Positions 43,062-52,303 of a stretch of DNA of 57,662 nucleotides are shown here, piece after piece. This DNA comes from Candidatus Thorarchaeota archaeon. GTDB lineage: Archaea > Asgardarchaeota > Thorarchaeia > Thorarchaeales > Thorarchaeaceae. The DNA lies in assembly GCA_016839245.1 (NCBI GenBank), contig JAEOUN010000015.1, positions 1 to 57,662 of the forward strand, given 5' to 3'. The notes beneath the pieces are model-generated. The model saw only the letters and a program-made list of their open reading frames with translations. It was not told the DNA's origin and searched no databases. The number at the start of each line of letters is the position of its first letter. Positions within the stretch are counted from its first letter, which is position 1. The position numbers and the translations under genes were made by a program.

Positions 43062-43186
43062 TATGATTCACCCCGTTCAATACGGTCTTAGGAAGACTCC
43101 TGCAGACTCTCCAAATAAACAAATCCTCGATAGATTTCAACTTGAATTCATAATACACTTATGCAGTAGTATATCTTTTGGTAATT

Positions 43187-43483
43187 ATGACTAATGGACC
43201 GATATGGGAAGTTGAGAAGGGAGTTATGATTCGAGTGGTAGTAAAACCAAAGTCCAAGGACCAGAAATTGATATCAGAAGTCACAGCAGACGCGGTTTAT
43301 GTGAATCTCACGGGTCAAGCGAGGGAAGGAAAAGCCAATTTAGAATTATTAAAGAGAGTCTCAAAGTTATTGAAAATCTCTACTGCAGATATTACTATCG
43401 TAGCAGGACATAAATCACGAGAGAAGACACTCCTAATCATCGGGAAATCAGCTAAAGATGTCGAAAAAAGCTTCACTCGTTAA
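43187..43483 (+). CDS. DUF167 (YggU-family) protein
   Basis: About 98 aa from ATG 43187. The family pattern is complete: RVVVKPKSKDQKLISEV, AVYVNLTGQAREGKANLELL, KRVSKLLKIS, ITIVAGHKSREKTLLI. DUF167 proteins are small and conserved in archaea and bacteria, with an unknown and possibly RNA-related function. A TATA-like AGTATATC lies only ~15 bases upstream, so the message is probably leaderless or uses a further upstream promoter. Confidence 0.9.
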   Translation: MTNGPIWEVEKGVMIRVVVKPKSKDQKLISEVTADAVYVNLTGQAREGKANLELLKRVSKLLKISTADITIVAGHKSREKTLLIIGKSAKDVEKSFTR

Positions 43484-43571
43484 AATAGGCAATTATATAG
43501 AGGGCATCGTTTGAGTTATCGCTTCAAGTACTGTTAATTATATTTTATTTGACCCTCGGAGGACATAAGAC

Positions 43572-46154
43572 ATGAAGCCTGAAAGGATTAGAGTACTCCT
43601 ACTGTTAATATTCTCTGTGGGATTGTCTTGGGTCCTTGCGGCTATGTTTTTAGGGCGAATGCAACCAGATGTCATCGTTGCACTTGTCGTTGAGATAATA
43701 CTGCTCTATCTTTCATATAAACGAAGGTCATTCTCGATAAAGGAACTCATCATAATCACACCGCTGTTATTGATCTATATGTTTCTTGTAGCAATCTTAC
43801 AGTTTTTCTCAGAGATGGTTCTCATTGCCGTTCTTGGAGTTTTTATTTTCGTAATATTAACAAATCAGAGTTGGATTAGACAATTTCGTCCAGATGCGAC
43901 ACGCGCTCTCCTCTCAGGCATCTTTTCAGCAGGCATTTTTTACACTCTAATAATTATCCAGAGAGGTCAGTGGATCTATCCAGGTGTGATCATTTCATTC
44001 ATCATAGAGGGAGTCTTACTTTATGGAGCACTCTTTAGACCGGCGCCAAATAACACAGAGTTGGGCATTATCACCATCATTGCACTTGTTACGTTGATTG
44101 TAGGGAGTTTTCCTGTATTACATCATGTAGTAATCATGGCCGTAGCAGGTTTACTGATCTATGGTTCAGTACGTGCAGAACCCAAACATCCCCTCACCAA
44201 GAGAGCCTTGAGTACCGGAATTATTGTGGGCATCATTATGACATTCCTAGGTATCTGGCTTGCATTGAAACTAGGAGTTGTCTTTCTCGTTGGAGCTGAA
44301 ATGTTAGGCGCTATTATTCTAAGTGTCAAGGGGAGATATACCCCAGAAGAGAATACTATTGTTGTAGCTATTGCTAATTCTTCTGCAATGGTTTCTATTG
44401 GTGTACTTATTACATTCCCAGCAATTGCAATATTCGAACCTCAGAATCCATTATTTGACATCAATCATGTTTACAGTGATCTCTATAATCCGTTTACTAC
44501 TCTCTTGTTCATTATCTTAGTGACTGCGATAAGTGCAATTTTTGGTATGATATTATTAGCTCCATTTAGAGATAGATTTGAAGACGAACCATGGCCTCAG
44601 GTTCAACCTCAAGCGTATACTATCAATAGTATAGGTGGAGATACCGAGGCCAAAAAAGCCGTCGGATTAGGACTTGGGATTTCTGGAGCTTGGGTGGGAA
44701 CAACCAAAGTCCTAGAAGGAACAACGGGAACTACTCTGAGTTCCTTTCCAAATGCTTTGAAATCTATTATTCCTGCAGCATCAAGAATTCCTGATTGGAT
44801 TGGGATAAGTAATTCACCGATGATGGCAGGAATTGGCTTTTTCATGGGCTGGAAACGGTCAATCATTATTGGCATTGGAAGCCTTGCTTCATTTCTAATC
44901 TGGTTATTTCTAGAAGGAGCTGATCCGACTATTAGTTATGCAGGACATATTAGACGAGCAGAAATCATCTACATAGCTTTAGGCGTCTTTGTCACTGTAA
45001 TGGCAGGGGATTTCTTTAACAGAGAAAAGAATGATGAATTAACTCCGGAAGAATTCGAAGAGAAGACATCATTTGATGTACATGAAAATGATGGCATGAT
45101 TATTGTTGACTCGCCTATAAAGAGCCGAGAACTTCAGAGAAAACTCCGAGTCAAAGAAGAACTATTCTCAATTGAATTGTTCAAAGAGGAAATTCGAGAT
45201 ATTATCGCAAATCCAAGGGAATATCTAAAATCGAGAAGAGGTCAACTTCCCTCATGGATTGCTTTAGTGTCTCTAGGTCTATTCATGATTGTGGGCAGTA
45301 TAATTTTCTATCTTATAGAACCATTTCCAGGAATTCGTATTCCTTGGCTTTTGTTTTTGTTCGGTACACCAATTGCCTTAGTTTCGGTCTACTTTACGGC
45401 CCGTGCTATTAGTGAAACAGGAATGTTAGCTGGGTATATCTCAGATATTGTTGCCATCCCTGCAATATTACTTTTCCAGGTTTCATTTGCAGTGATTACA
45501 ACATTCATGTCGATGTTAGGAGCTCTTCAAGATGCAGCAATTGCGCTTCTTGTACACCTGAAACTTGGTCGTTTGACAAATGTTAGAGGGAGGGATATTT
45601 TCAAAGCTGTCTTTGTGGGAGCATTATTGGGAATCTCAGCTGGATCGTTCATCACTTTTACATTATTTGAGACCTATGAGGGCTTTGGAAATACGGACCT
45701 TCCAAGTCCGGCTGCACAACTGTTTGGTTTTCTTGTAACCAGTCTTCAGGGAATTGGCGAATTCCAACTTCCTGGAATGAATCAGTTTGGAGATGTACAC
45801 CCAGTACTAGTGCTCTGTTATTTACTATCATTTGCAGTAGTTGGTTTCTTGCTTGGAAGAGAGTTGAACAAACGAGGACTGAGCCCAATGAGCTTGGTTG
45901 TTGGTATCCTTATTCCTCCTGCAACGGCAGTAGCAATCCTAATTGGAGGATACATAAATTATCGCGTTAAAATGAGAGCTGAATTAGTACGACCTCTTGC
46001 CAAAGGAGATGGAATGCAACAACAAATTGAGATTCAAAATGCAGACTATAATCGTACAAATCGCATTCTCAGTGGAATTATAGCTGGCGAAGCAGTCATC
46101 ACAGTATTATGGGTACTTGGCTCCGCTTTAAGTGTGATATTTTTAACGGGTTAA
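43572..46154 (+). CDS. OPT-like multi-pass transporter
   Basis: An 860-aa protein with about 20 membrane segments and one cytosolic charged region (residues ~480-560). ISNSPMMAGIGFFMGWKRSI and SPMSLVVGILIPPATAVAIL resemble conserved OPT (oligopeptide/metal-chelate) transporter stretches, and the size is in the OPT range. The N-terminal ~230 residues are eight or so short hydrophobic helices not typical of OPT, so a fused membrane domain is likely. GGAGG 9 bases before ATG 43572 fixes the start. Its stop overlaps that of the converging DHH gene by four bases. Confidence 0.65.
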   Translation: MKPERIRVLLLLIFSVGLSWVLAAMFLGRMQPDVIVALVVEIILLYLSYKRRSFSIKELIIITPLLLIYMFLVAILQFFSEMVLIAVLGVFIFVILTNQSWIRQFRPDATRALLSGIFSAGIFYTLIIIQRGQWIYPGVIISFIIEGVLLYGALFRPAPNNTELGIITIIALVTLIVGSFPVLHHVVIMAVAGLLIYGSVRAEPKHPLTKRALSTGIIVGIIMTFLGIWLALKLGVVFLVGAEMLGAIILSVKGRYTPEENTIVVAIANSSAMVSIGVLITFPAIAIFEPQNPLFDINHVYSDLYNPFTTLLFIILVTAISAIFGMILLAPFRDRFEDEPWPQVQPQAYTINSIGGDTEAKKAVGLGLGISGAWVGTTKVLEGTTGTTLSSFPNALKSIIPAASRIPDWIGISNSPMMAGIGFFMGWKRSIIIGIGSLASFLIWLFLEGADPTISYAGHIRRAEIIYIALGVFVTVMAGDFFNREKNDELTPEEFEEKTSFDVHENDGMIIVDSPIKSRELQRKLRVKEELFSIELFKEEIRDIIANPREYLKSRRGQLPSWIALVSLGLFMIVGSIIFYLIEPFPGIRIPWLLFLFGTPIALVSVYFTARAISETGMLAGYISDIVAIPAILLFQVSFAVITTFMSMLGALQDAAIALLVHLKLGRLTNVRGRDIFKAVFVGALLGISAGSFITFTLFETYEGFGNTDLPSPAAQLFGFLVTSLQGIGEFQLPGMNQFGDVHPVLVLCYLLSFAVVGFLLGRELNKRGLSPMSLVVGILIPPATAVAILIGGYINYRVKMRAELVRPLAKGDGMQQQIEIQNADYNRTNRILSGIIAGEAVITVLWVLGSALSVIFLTG

Positions 46155-47119
46155 TATTTCGAAGCATACTCAGAGAGCACTTGAAGAAACTCTGGAAAGA
46201 GATTGATTTCTAAATTAGCTCCTGCTGCTGCGGGATGACCTCCTCCAGAGGCACCTTCAAAACCCGGTAAGATTTCGTTTAGCGCTTTGTTTAAGTCAAG
46301 TTTGGTTCTGCGCCGTCGTAGACTCATGTCAATGTCATCATCTGAAGAACGAGCACTGATACCAATCTTTGAATTAGTCGCATAAGCAGAGAATTTTGCA
46401 CTTTTCCCTCTATAACCATTAATTGGCATATCCAAGATATATCCTAAACAGCCAACCTTTCTCGCATTGTCTTGTACGTAATGAAATACTTCATGTTCAA
46501 TTCTTGTTGCTTTAATAGCTAGGTCAACCATGTCATTCATAGAGCTTGGCTTGACTCCCAATGAGAGCTGATATAATAGATCTTTAGATTCTCTGCGATA
46601 ATCAATTTCCTGAAGAGCCTGAACTAAGATTCCAGCCTCTAGATAGATAGTACGTTTATCAACATCATCAAAATGCAATTTCGCAAATGGAGTGTTATCA
46701 CAATAGTCACCTATTGCACCATAGAGAGCCAATCTGAGTGCATATTCAGGTAAATTAGATTCAAACCTTCGATAGACTAATTCAGCGGCACAAGAGTCCA
46801 ACTCATGCATTAAATCAACATGTGAACTTAACTCCTTCTTTTGCTTAGGAAGTATGGGATGATGATCAGTCCACTGAATTATAGTGGATTTTGGAAATTT
46901 ATCCAAGGCATTTAGCAGACTATCGAATTTTGCAGTGTTAATTGCAATGTCACTAATATGGACCAAATTTGGTCTATCTTTGGCAATTCGAAACAGGTCT
47001 TGATGAACTTGGGATGGTTTTGTAAAATAAAAATCAGACCCGGGATAATGAAGTAGTGCGATTGCACCAGAAGTAATACCATCAAGATCACCATGACTCA
47101 AAACAACTGACTTTGCCAT
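46151..47119 (-). CDS. DHH-family phosphoesterase
   Basis: A 322-aa protein. The DHH domain has SHGDLDGI, VHISDIAI and QWTDHHPIL (the DHH box), and the C-terminal DHHA1 domain ends with GASGGGHPAAAGANL, the Gly-rich substrate-binding motif. Members are Mn-dependent nano-RNases, pAp phosphatases or RecJ-like exonucleases; size and motifs favour an NrnA/RecJ-like cytosolic enzyme. It starts 14 bases after the upstream membrane protein gene and may be the last gene of that operon. Confidence 0.9.
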   Translation of the reverse strand: MAKSVVLSHGDLDGITSGAIALLHYPGSDFYFTKPSQVHQDLFRIAKDRPNLVHISDIAINTAKFDSLLNALDKFPKSTIIQWTDHHPILPKQKKELSSHVDLMHELDSCAAELVYRRFESNLPEYALRLALYGAIGDYCDNTPFAKLHFDDVDKRTIYLEAGILVQALQEIDYRRESKDLLYQLSLGVKPSSMNDMVDLAIKATRIEHEVFHYVQDNARKVGCLGYILDMPINGYRGKSAKFSAYATNSKIGISARSSDDDIDMSLRRRRTKLDLNKALNEILPGFEGASGGGHPAAAGANLEINLFPEFLQVLSEYASKY

Positions 47120-47133
47120 GTTTCTCTACTCCA

Positions 47134-48525
47134 TTATTTACGGTGGTAAGTCTCTTCCAAGGCTTTGTCCCACTCATCAACCTCGGTCTCATCGGTCTTG
47201 CGTTTCCTTCGAGCCTTTTCTCGAGCACGACGAGCTTTTGCGGCTTCTCTTCTTTGCTTGGCAAGTGCTTTCTTCCGTATCTTTTCCTGAGCTTTTTCCT
47301 CATCGGTAAGCTCATCCTTTTCAACAATGGGTCGTTTTGAGAACCAGGTCACGACCATTGCAGCAAATGGAAATAGAAGAATTATCGGAAGAAAGAGTAG
47401 CATTATCATTTCTGGTTGAATCAATTCAATGCTGCCCATTATCCCAATCGGCAAGTCAAGTAATATTGTGATGATGTTTGGATTTAACAGGACGAAACTG
47501 ATTAGTACAACGCTCAGGAATCGAAAAACAGATCCAGTTAACGCGGATCCAATAACGTATATTGAGGAGGGAGCTGCAGCTTTGGCAGTTAGTTCATCTC
47601 TTGCCTTCGAGTCAGTCTGTAATAGATCGTCAACGAAAATCTGAAGACGACGGACATCTGCTACGGCATCAAGATTTTCAAGTGCATCTTGGGTTCCTAC
47701 AATCTTACGTTCAATAGCTTCACGCAAGAATGAGAAAGCCGTGGCACTAGTTGATCGACTCATTGCACTAGAACTGACTTTCTCCCCCCGTTCAATAGCG
47801 TCTTGTTTTCTTGTAGCTTGACGAAGAGCTAGAAGTTGTTTCTTTAGGGTCTCTTCTCGATCTTCTACTGGTTTGCCTACTGAATAGCTATAGATCATCT
47901 GGTAGCTTACCTCAAGATACACAAAGGAAATGATGGCCAATATTTGCGCCCAGCTAGTTAGAAAGACCAGAAAGTCAGTTGGAAATGGATCCAAGTTTGG
48001 CACTATTAGAGCCTTGAATGCAGCAAGTATTATGATTACTTGTATAGAGAGGAAAGCTCCTCCAACAAATTTGTGATCCATTCTGAAAAGTGATTGTAAG
48101 AAGAGCGCAATTCCTATCCCTGCAAATAGAAAATATAGGAAAAGAAAGGTATTGTCCCAGAGAGCCCACAGGACTGCGGTCATATCAGCACCGAAGGAGG
48201 ACCATACATCAACAAGGTTGGTCATAGGACCACTTACACCATAGGGTTGCAAGTACCATGTTCGGAGAACAAGCGTATTATATAGACCCACAACAAGATC
48301 GTTAGGGAGTGAACCACTAGCAAAAGCACTCGCAATACCACTAATCATAGTGCTGACTAAAAAGAAGAGAATTAATGATAATAGACGAAATACCGTGACT
48401 ACAAAGACATATGGAGCAGTCCAGTGCCAGATATCGTTAACATCTAGCATCCAATATACAAGGTATGCCATTATTCCAAAGGAGATAGTAGATGCAATAC
48501 GAAGAATCCAAGTGACAACCTTCAA
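47134..48525 (-). CDS. Multi-pass membrane protein with long basic C-terminal tail
   Basis: A 463-aa protein with about six membrane helices in the first ~210 residues, a ~110-residue cytosolic helical domain (VADVRRLQIFVDDLLQTDSK), two more helices, and a highly charged Lys/Arg/Glu tail of ~70 residues that should form a coiled coil. There is no named family. Its ATG overlaps the stop of the DUF58 gene by four bases, so it belongs to the MoxR/DUF58 operon. Confidence 0.7.
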   Translation of the reverse strand: MKVVTWILRIASTISFGIMAYLVYWMLDVNDIWHWTAPYVFVVTVFRLLSLILFFLVSTMISGIASAFASGSLPNDLVVGLYNTLVLRTWYLQPYGVSGPMTNLVDVWSSFGADMTAVLWALWDNTFLFLYFLFAGIGIALFLQSLFRMDHKFVGGAFLSIQVIIILAAFKALIVPNLDPFPTDFLVFLTSWAQILAIISFVYLEVSYQMIYSYSVGKPVEDREETLKKQLLALRQATRKQDAIERGEKVSSSAMSRSTSATAFSFLREAIERKIVGTQDALENLDAVADVRRLQIFVDDLLQTDSKARDELTAKAAAPSSIYVIGSALTGSVFRFLSVVLISFVLLNPNIITILLDLPIGIMGSIELIQPEMIMLLFLPIILLFPFAAMVVTWFSKRPIVEKDELTDEEKAQEKIRKKALAKQRREAAKARRAREKARRKRKTDETEVDEWDKALEETYHRK

Positions 48526-49844
48526 TACATTGCCACCCCTTTCTGTTTTGCCTGATTGTAGGTCTTCAGGATTGTTGGGAGAAAGTCCTCAGGACCAACA
48601 TTGATAACCTCGATTCCAAATCGAGCTAAAGCCCGCGCGATTTTAGTCCTACGCTCCCAGAGTTCTTCTGAAACTGCTTCAGCAAGAATCTTTTCAACTG
48701 GTCCAAACTGTCCAACAGGGGCTTCAAACCAGGGGCCAAAGGGACTTATCACCATCGCTTTATGACCATTTGCCACTAGGGTCTTCATTGCATTGATAAG
48801 AGGTGCAGGACTCTCTTCTAAATCGGTCATCCAGATGAAGAGAGACCTCTTCTTGGTTCTACTTGTTACATAGCTAATTGCAGTTTCATAATCACTCCAT
48901 CCAATAGGTTCTGCAGCAGCCAAAACTTCAAGAACATCATACAAATGATTTGGACGAGTACTTGGCAAGATGAGTCCATGGACTATATCGCTGAATACAC
49001 ACGTACCTACAAGGTCCTTTCGTTCCATACCTATGTGAGTAAGCAATACAGCGGCACGAATCGCATATTCCAATTTTGTGTTTTCAGGATAACCATTACC
49101 CATGCTGCCACTACAATCCACCATACAAATAATCTGAACATTCTTTTCCTGTTCCCATTGCTTAACCTGCATCTCGCGACTCTTTGCGCTTGCCTTCCAG
49201 TCAATAAGGCGAAATTCATCTCCTGGAACATATTCTCGATATCCAGCAAAATCACTACCCATTCCGATAGTCTTTGTTCTATGAGCTCCAAACATCAGAC
49301 CTAGTTGACGCTGTTTACCAAGTGCCTGCATCCGTCGAACATCTTTCCATGTAGGATAGACTAGAACTTCTGTATGAGCCTTCAATGTTCTATTATAATA
49401 GTGAAAACCAAGTCTATCACGCATTATTACTTCAGTCGGACCAATGTAGTACTTGCCTCTCATACGAGCCTGCAAAATATATGAAAAGGTGAGACTGTCA
49501 CCGGGTTCGATTCTTGACGCAATGAAGTTCTCGCCAATTGCCAGAATCCATGTTTCAGGATATTGATCATGAACCTCTATGAAATCAAAGTGTCTTCTTG
49601 AAATATTTCGAATGGTCACCCGGACCCTTAGAAAATCTCCTGAGAATACCTTGACTTTGTCAATCTGTCTATCAACTTCAATTCCTGCAAGATTAGCTGT
49701 AAGTGCAAAGAGAGGTAAGGTGACTACAAGTCCAATTACGAGATATACACCCATGAGTATGAGGTAGAAATTTACAAAGGAAAATCCACTAGTTAATAGA
49801 AGAACTCCTGAAAATAGTACCAAAAAACCTCTCTGAGTAATCAC
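48522..49844 (-). CDS. DUF58 protein with von Willebrand A-like domain
   Basis: A 440-aa protein. Two N-terminal membrane helices (GFLVLFSGVLLLTSGFSFV and a second) precede a beta domain, then the DUF58 signature GSDFAGYREYVPGDEFRLID with the W-K-A-S-A following it, and a VWA domain with the metal site MVDCSGSMG (DxSxS). DUF58 proteins work with MoxR AAA ATPases in envelope-related chaperone or stress systems. It lies 18 bases downstream of the MoxR gene. Confidence 0.9.
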   Translation of the reverse strand: MITQRGFLVLFSGVLLLTSGFSFVNFYLILMGVYLVIGLVVTLPLFALTANLAGIEVDRQIDKVKVFSGDFLRVRVTIRNISRRHFDFIEVHDQYPETWILAIGENFIASRIEPGDSLTFSYILQARMRGKYYIGPTEVIMRDRLGFHYYNRTLKAHTEVLVYPTWKDVRRMQALGKQRQLGLMFGAHRTKTIGMGSDFAGYREYVPGDEFRLIDWKASAKSREMQVKQWEQEKNVQIICMVDCSGSMGNGYPENTKLEYAIRAAVLLTHIGMERKDLVGTCVFSDIVHGLILPSTRPNHLYDVLEVLAAAEPIGWSDYETAISYVTSRTKKRSLFIWMTDLEESPAPLINAMKTLVANGHKAMVISPFGPWFEAPVGQFGPVEKILAEAVSEELWERRTKIARALARFGIEVINVGPEDFLPTILKTYNQAKQKGVAMY

Positions 49845-49862
49845 AGCTAATCGTCTCCGATA

Positions 49863-50855
49863 CTAACGAGGACAGTCAACTTCGCCAAGTATCTTAGATA
49901 CCACTCTTGCTACGGTGAGACCTTCTAATTCAGCTTCGGGCTTTAGTACTAACCTATGATTTAATGTTTCAACCGATAGTTTCCGAACATCCTCAGGAAC
50001 AACATAATCGCGACCAGCCATTGCAGCTCGTGCCTTTGATGCAGCCATCAAAACAAGTGATGCTCGAGGTGAACCGCCTAAGAGAATCTGGGGATCGTTT
50101 CGAGTTCTATAGACAATATCACGAATATAATTGATAATGTCCTCTTCGATAAAGACAGTCTGACAGGTATTTTGCATTCGTACAATCATCGAAGGATCAG
50201 CAAGGACTCGGAGATCTGTGGCCTCACCAAGATGTTTTCGACGAATAACCTCAGCTTCTTCATCCACTGTAGGATAGTCCAATATGAGTCTGAACATGAA
50301 CCGATCAAGTTGTGCTTCTGGTAATGGATATGTGCCTTCCTGCTCCACAGGATTTTGTGTCGCTATAATCAGAAAAGGTTTGGGCAGTTTCCGAGTCACA
50401 CCTTCTATTGATACTTGGCGTTCTTCCATTACTTCAAGTAGAGCACTCTGCGATTTCGGTGGACATCTATTGATCTCATCAGCAAGTACGAGATTCGAAA
50501 AGACCGGTCCTTTTCGGAACCAGAATTCGCCAGTACGCTGGTTGAAGACATTACTTCCTAACAAGTCTGCTGGAAGAGTGTCCACGGTAAGTTGTATTCT
50601 CTTGAAGGCACATCCAAGTATTGCAGCAAACGTCCGTGCCATGTAGGTCTTTGCGAGACCTGGCACACCTTCGAGGATTACATGTCCATTGGAAAGCATT
50701 GCTGTTAAAACATTAGATAGAATTTCATTCTTGCCAACAATAATACGATTGCATTCGTGAATGATTTCAGAAGTAATTGATTGAACCTCATCAATACTCA
50801 TTACAGCTGCTGTTTCAACGACAGTTCCATCATCGTTTGATTCATCTGTTGTCAT
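49863..50855 (-). CDS. MoxR-family AAA ATPase
   Basis: A 330-aa protein of standard length: Walker A EGVPGLAKTYMA, Walker B LVLADEINRCPPKSQSALLE, sensor 1 IATQNPVEQEGTYPLPEAQL, the following DRFMFRLILDYP and the C-terminal lid. It is preceded by AGGT 8 bases before ATG 50855. MoxR ATPases remodel partner proteins carrying VWA/DUF58 domains. Here it sits in the order transglutaminase-DUF4350-MoxR-DUF58, a widespread arrangement. Confidence 0.93.
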   Translation of the reverse strand: MTTDESNDDGTVVETAAVMSIDEVQSITSEIIHECNRIIVGKNEILSNVLTAMLSNGHVILEGVPGLAKTYMARTFAAILGCAFKRIQLTVDTLPADLLGSNVFNQRTGEFWFRKGPVFSNLVLADEINRCPPKSQSALLEVMEERQVSIEGVTRKLPKPFLIIATQNPVEQEGTYPLPEAQLDRFMFRLILDYPTVDEEAEVIRRKHLGEATDLRVLADPSMIVRMQNTCQTVFIEEDIINYIRDIVYRTRNDPQILLGGSPRASLVLMAASKARAAMAGRDYVVPEDVRKLSVETLNHRLVLKPEAELEGLTVARVVSKILGEVDCPR

Positions 50856-50865
50856 TATTTCTACC

Positions 50866-52284
50866 TCATTTTCTAGTGTCCACTAATAGTGATTCAATAT
50901 TACGCATAAAGAAGAAGAGTTCCATCATTTCACTCTCCTTGATTTTTTCATTAGGACTATCAGAGATTGCTTCAATTCTAGCTATTGTGTTGAAGAATTC
51001 TGACTCCTTTAGTTTTGGATCAATAGAATGCATTAGCTCCCATAATTTCTTAGGGTTATATTCAGTCATCTGTTGTTGTTTCTTAAGCCCTCTTTTCAAC
51101 TTTCTATACAGCATTTTCACTACACGAGCATAATTCCCTTCTGTTCTATAATATGACATTCTTTCACCAAAGTATGTTTGACCTCTTCTTAGAAAAACAT
51201 CAGACACGCTTTTGATTTCAGGTTTCTTCAGCTCTGGAAGGTATTTCTTAATTCCAACAGCAGTCATGAGAGGATAGAGAGCTGAAATGTAAGGTAAGGA
51301 GGAAAGCCAAAGAACACGTCCCAGATAGAGTCCAAAGAAGAATTCCCCGCTATTGGGGGGGACTGCTAAAAGCTCCTCACAGAATATGATAGGCATCGAT
51401 GTATCAGAATGAGACAACCATTCTATGATGTTTGCAGCAAATTGACGATTATCAGGGAACTGCCCATACATATCATTTGTAAAAATACTAGGATCACTTA
51501 CGGCAACTAATCGCCCACCATTTGGATTCTGCTCAGTTGAGAAATCAAGAGCTCCAGCTACTGGAAGCGGACCAGCCCATTCAGATTCAGGATTATATTC
51601 AGGCTCATCATCTGTAATATTCTTTTCACACCAAGATCTTACTGTGCTCCATGCAATACCAGCCTGTCCGACCAGACTATATGGACTGATAGCGGAAGCA
51701 TAATTCAAGTGTAATTCATTAACACCCTGAGTGAGCATTCCACCATCTGCTCTAAACCCAACGGGATTGGTAAAATCAGTTATAATGGGAAGTCGAGGCT
51801 CTTTAATTGGGTCATATGATTCTAAATCTAATAAAACACCACCAGTAAAGGATAGGAGACTTTTGGTTTGATTCCCAAGGGGGCTATTGGATAAGAAACT
51901 ACTCATTAAGAAATTCAGAAGCGAGAGAGAAGTATTGGCTGTTCCAAAATCATCTGCGATAAGGACACTACCTCCTTTTAGCAGATGCGTATAGATTGCC
52001 AATGTAACGTCAAGACTGAAATCTTTGACAGGTCCTACTATCATAAGCACCGCAGATCCATTCTCTCGAGTAACTACACTCATTGATGCTTGAATTGAAT
52101 ATACATCTCTTGTATCTTCAATAGATTCTCTGAATTGGGAGAGACCATTCCAATTATTATTGTATATGGAAAAATCTTGAGTGTATGCGGGTTCTGCTCC
52201 TACAAGCGTGTATCCAGCAAGTATTCCCACTGGAACCCAAGCCATTAGGAAAATGACCACTTGTAGAGTCTCTTTCCAGCCCAT
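50866..52284 (-). CDS. DUF4350-like membrane protein
   Basis: A 472-aa protein. An N-terminal helix (VVIFLMAWVPVGILAGYTLV) is followed by a ~280-residue outside Rossmann-like domain of DUF4350 type (SVLIADDFGTANTSLSLLNF, GRLVAVSDPSIFTNDMYG, DNRQFAANIIEWL), a second helix near residue 320 and a ~150-residue cytosolic helical tail. DUF4350 genes are regular members of MoxR clusters. The gaps are 10 bases to MoxR and 19 to the transglutaminase gene, so all are one operon. Confidence 0.8.
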   Translation of the reverse strand: MGWKETLQVVIFLMAWVPVGILAGYTLVGAEPAYTQDFSIYNNNWNGLSQFRESIEDTRDVYSIQASMSVVTRENGSAVLMIVGPVKDFSLDVTLAIYTHLLKGGSVLIADDFGTANTSLSLLNFLMSSFLSNSPLGNQTKSLLSFTGGVLLDLESYDPIKEPRLPIITDFTNPVGFRADGGMLTQGVNELHLNYASAISPYSLVGQAGIAWSTVRSWCEKNITDDEPEYNPESEWAGPLPVAGALDFSTEQNPNGGRLVAVSDPSIFTNDMYGQFPDNRQFAANIIEWLSHSDTSMPIIFCEELLAVPPNSGEFFFGLYLGRVLWLSSLPYISALYPLMTAVGIKKYLPELKKPEIKSVSDVFLRRGQTYFGERMSYYRTEGNYARVVKMLYRKLKRGLKKQQQMTEYNPKKLWELMHSIDPKLKESEFFNTIARIEAISDSPNEKIKESEMMELFFFMRNIESLLVDTRK

Positions 52285-52303
52285 TAATCTCTCTCCTATT
52301 CTC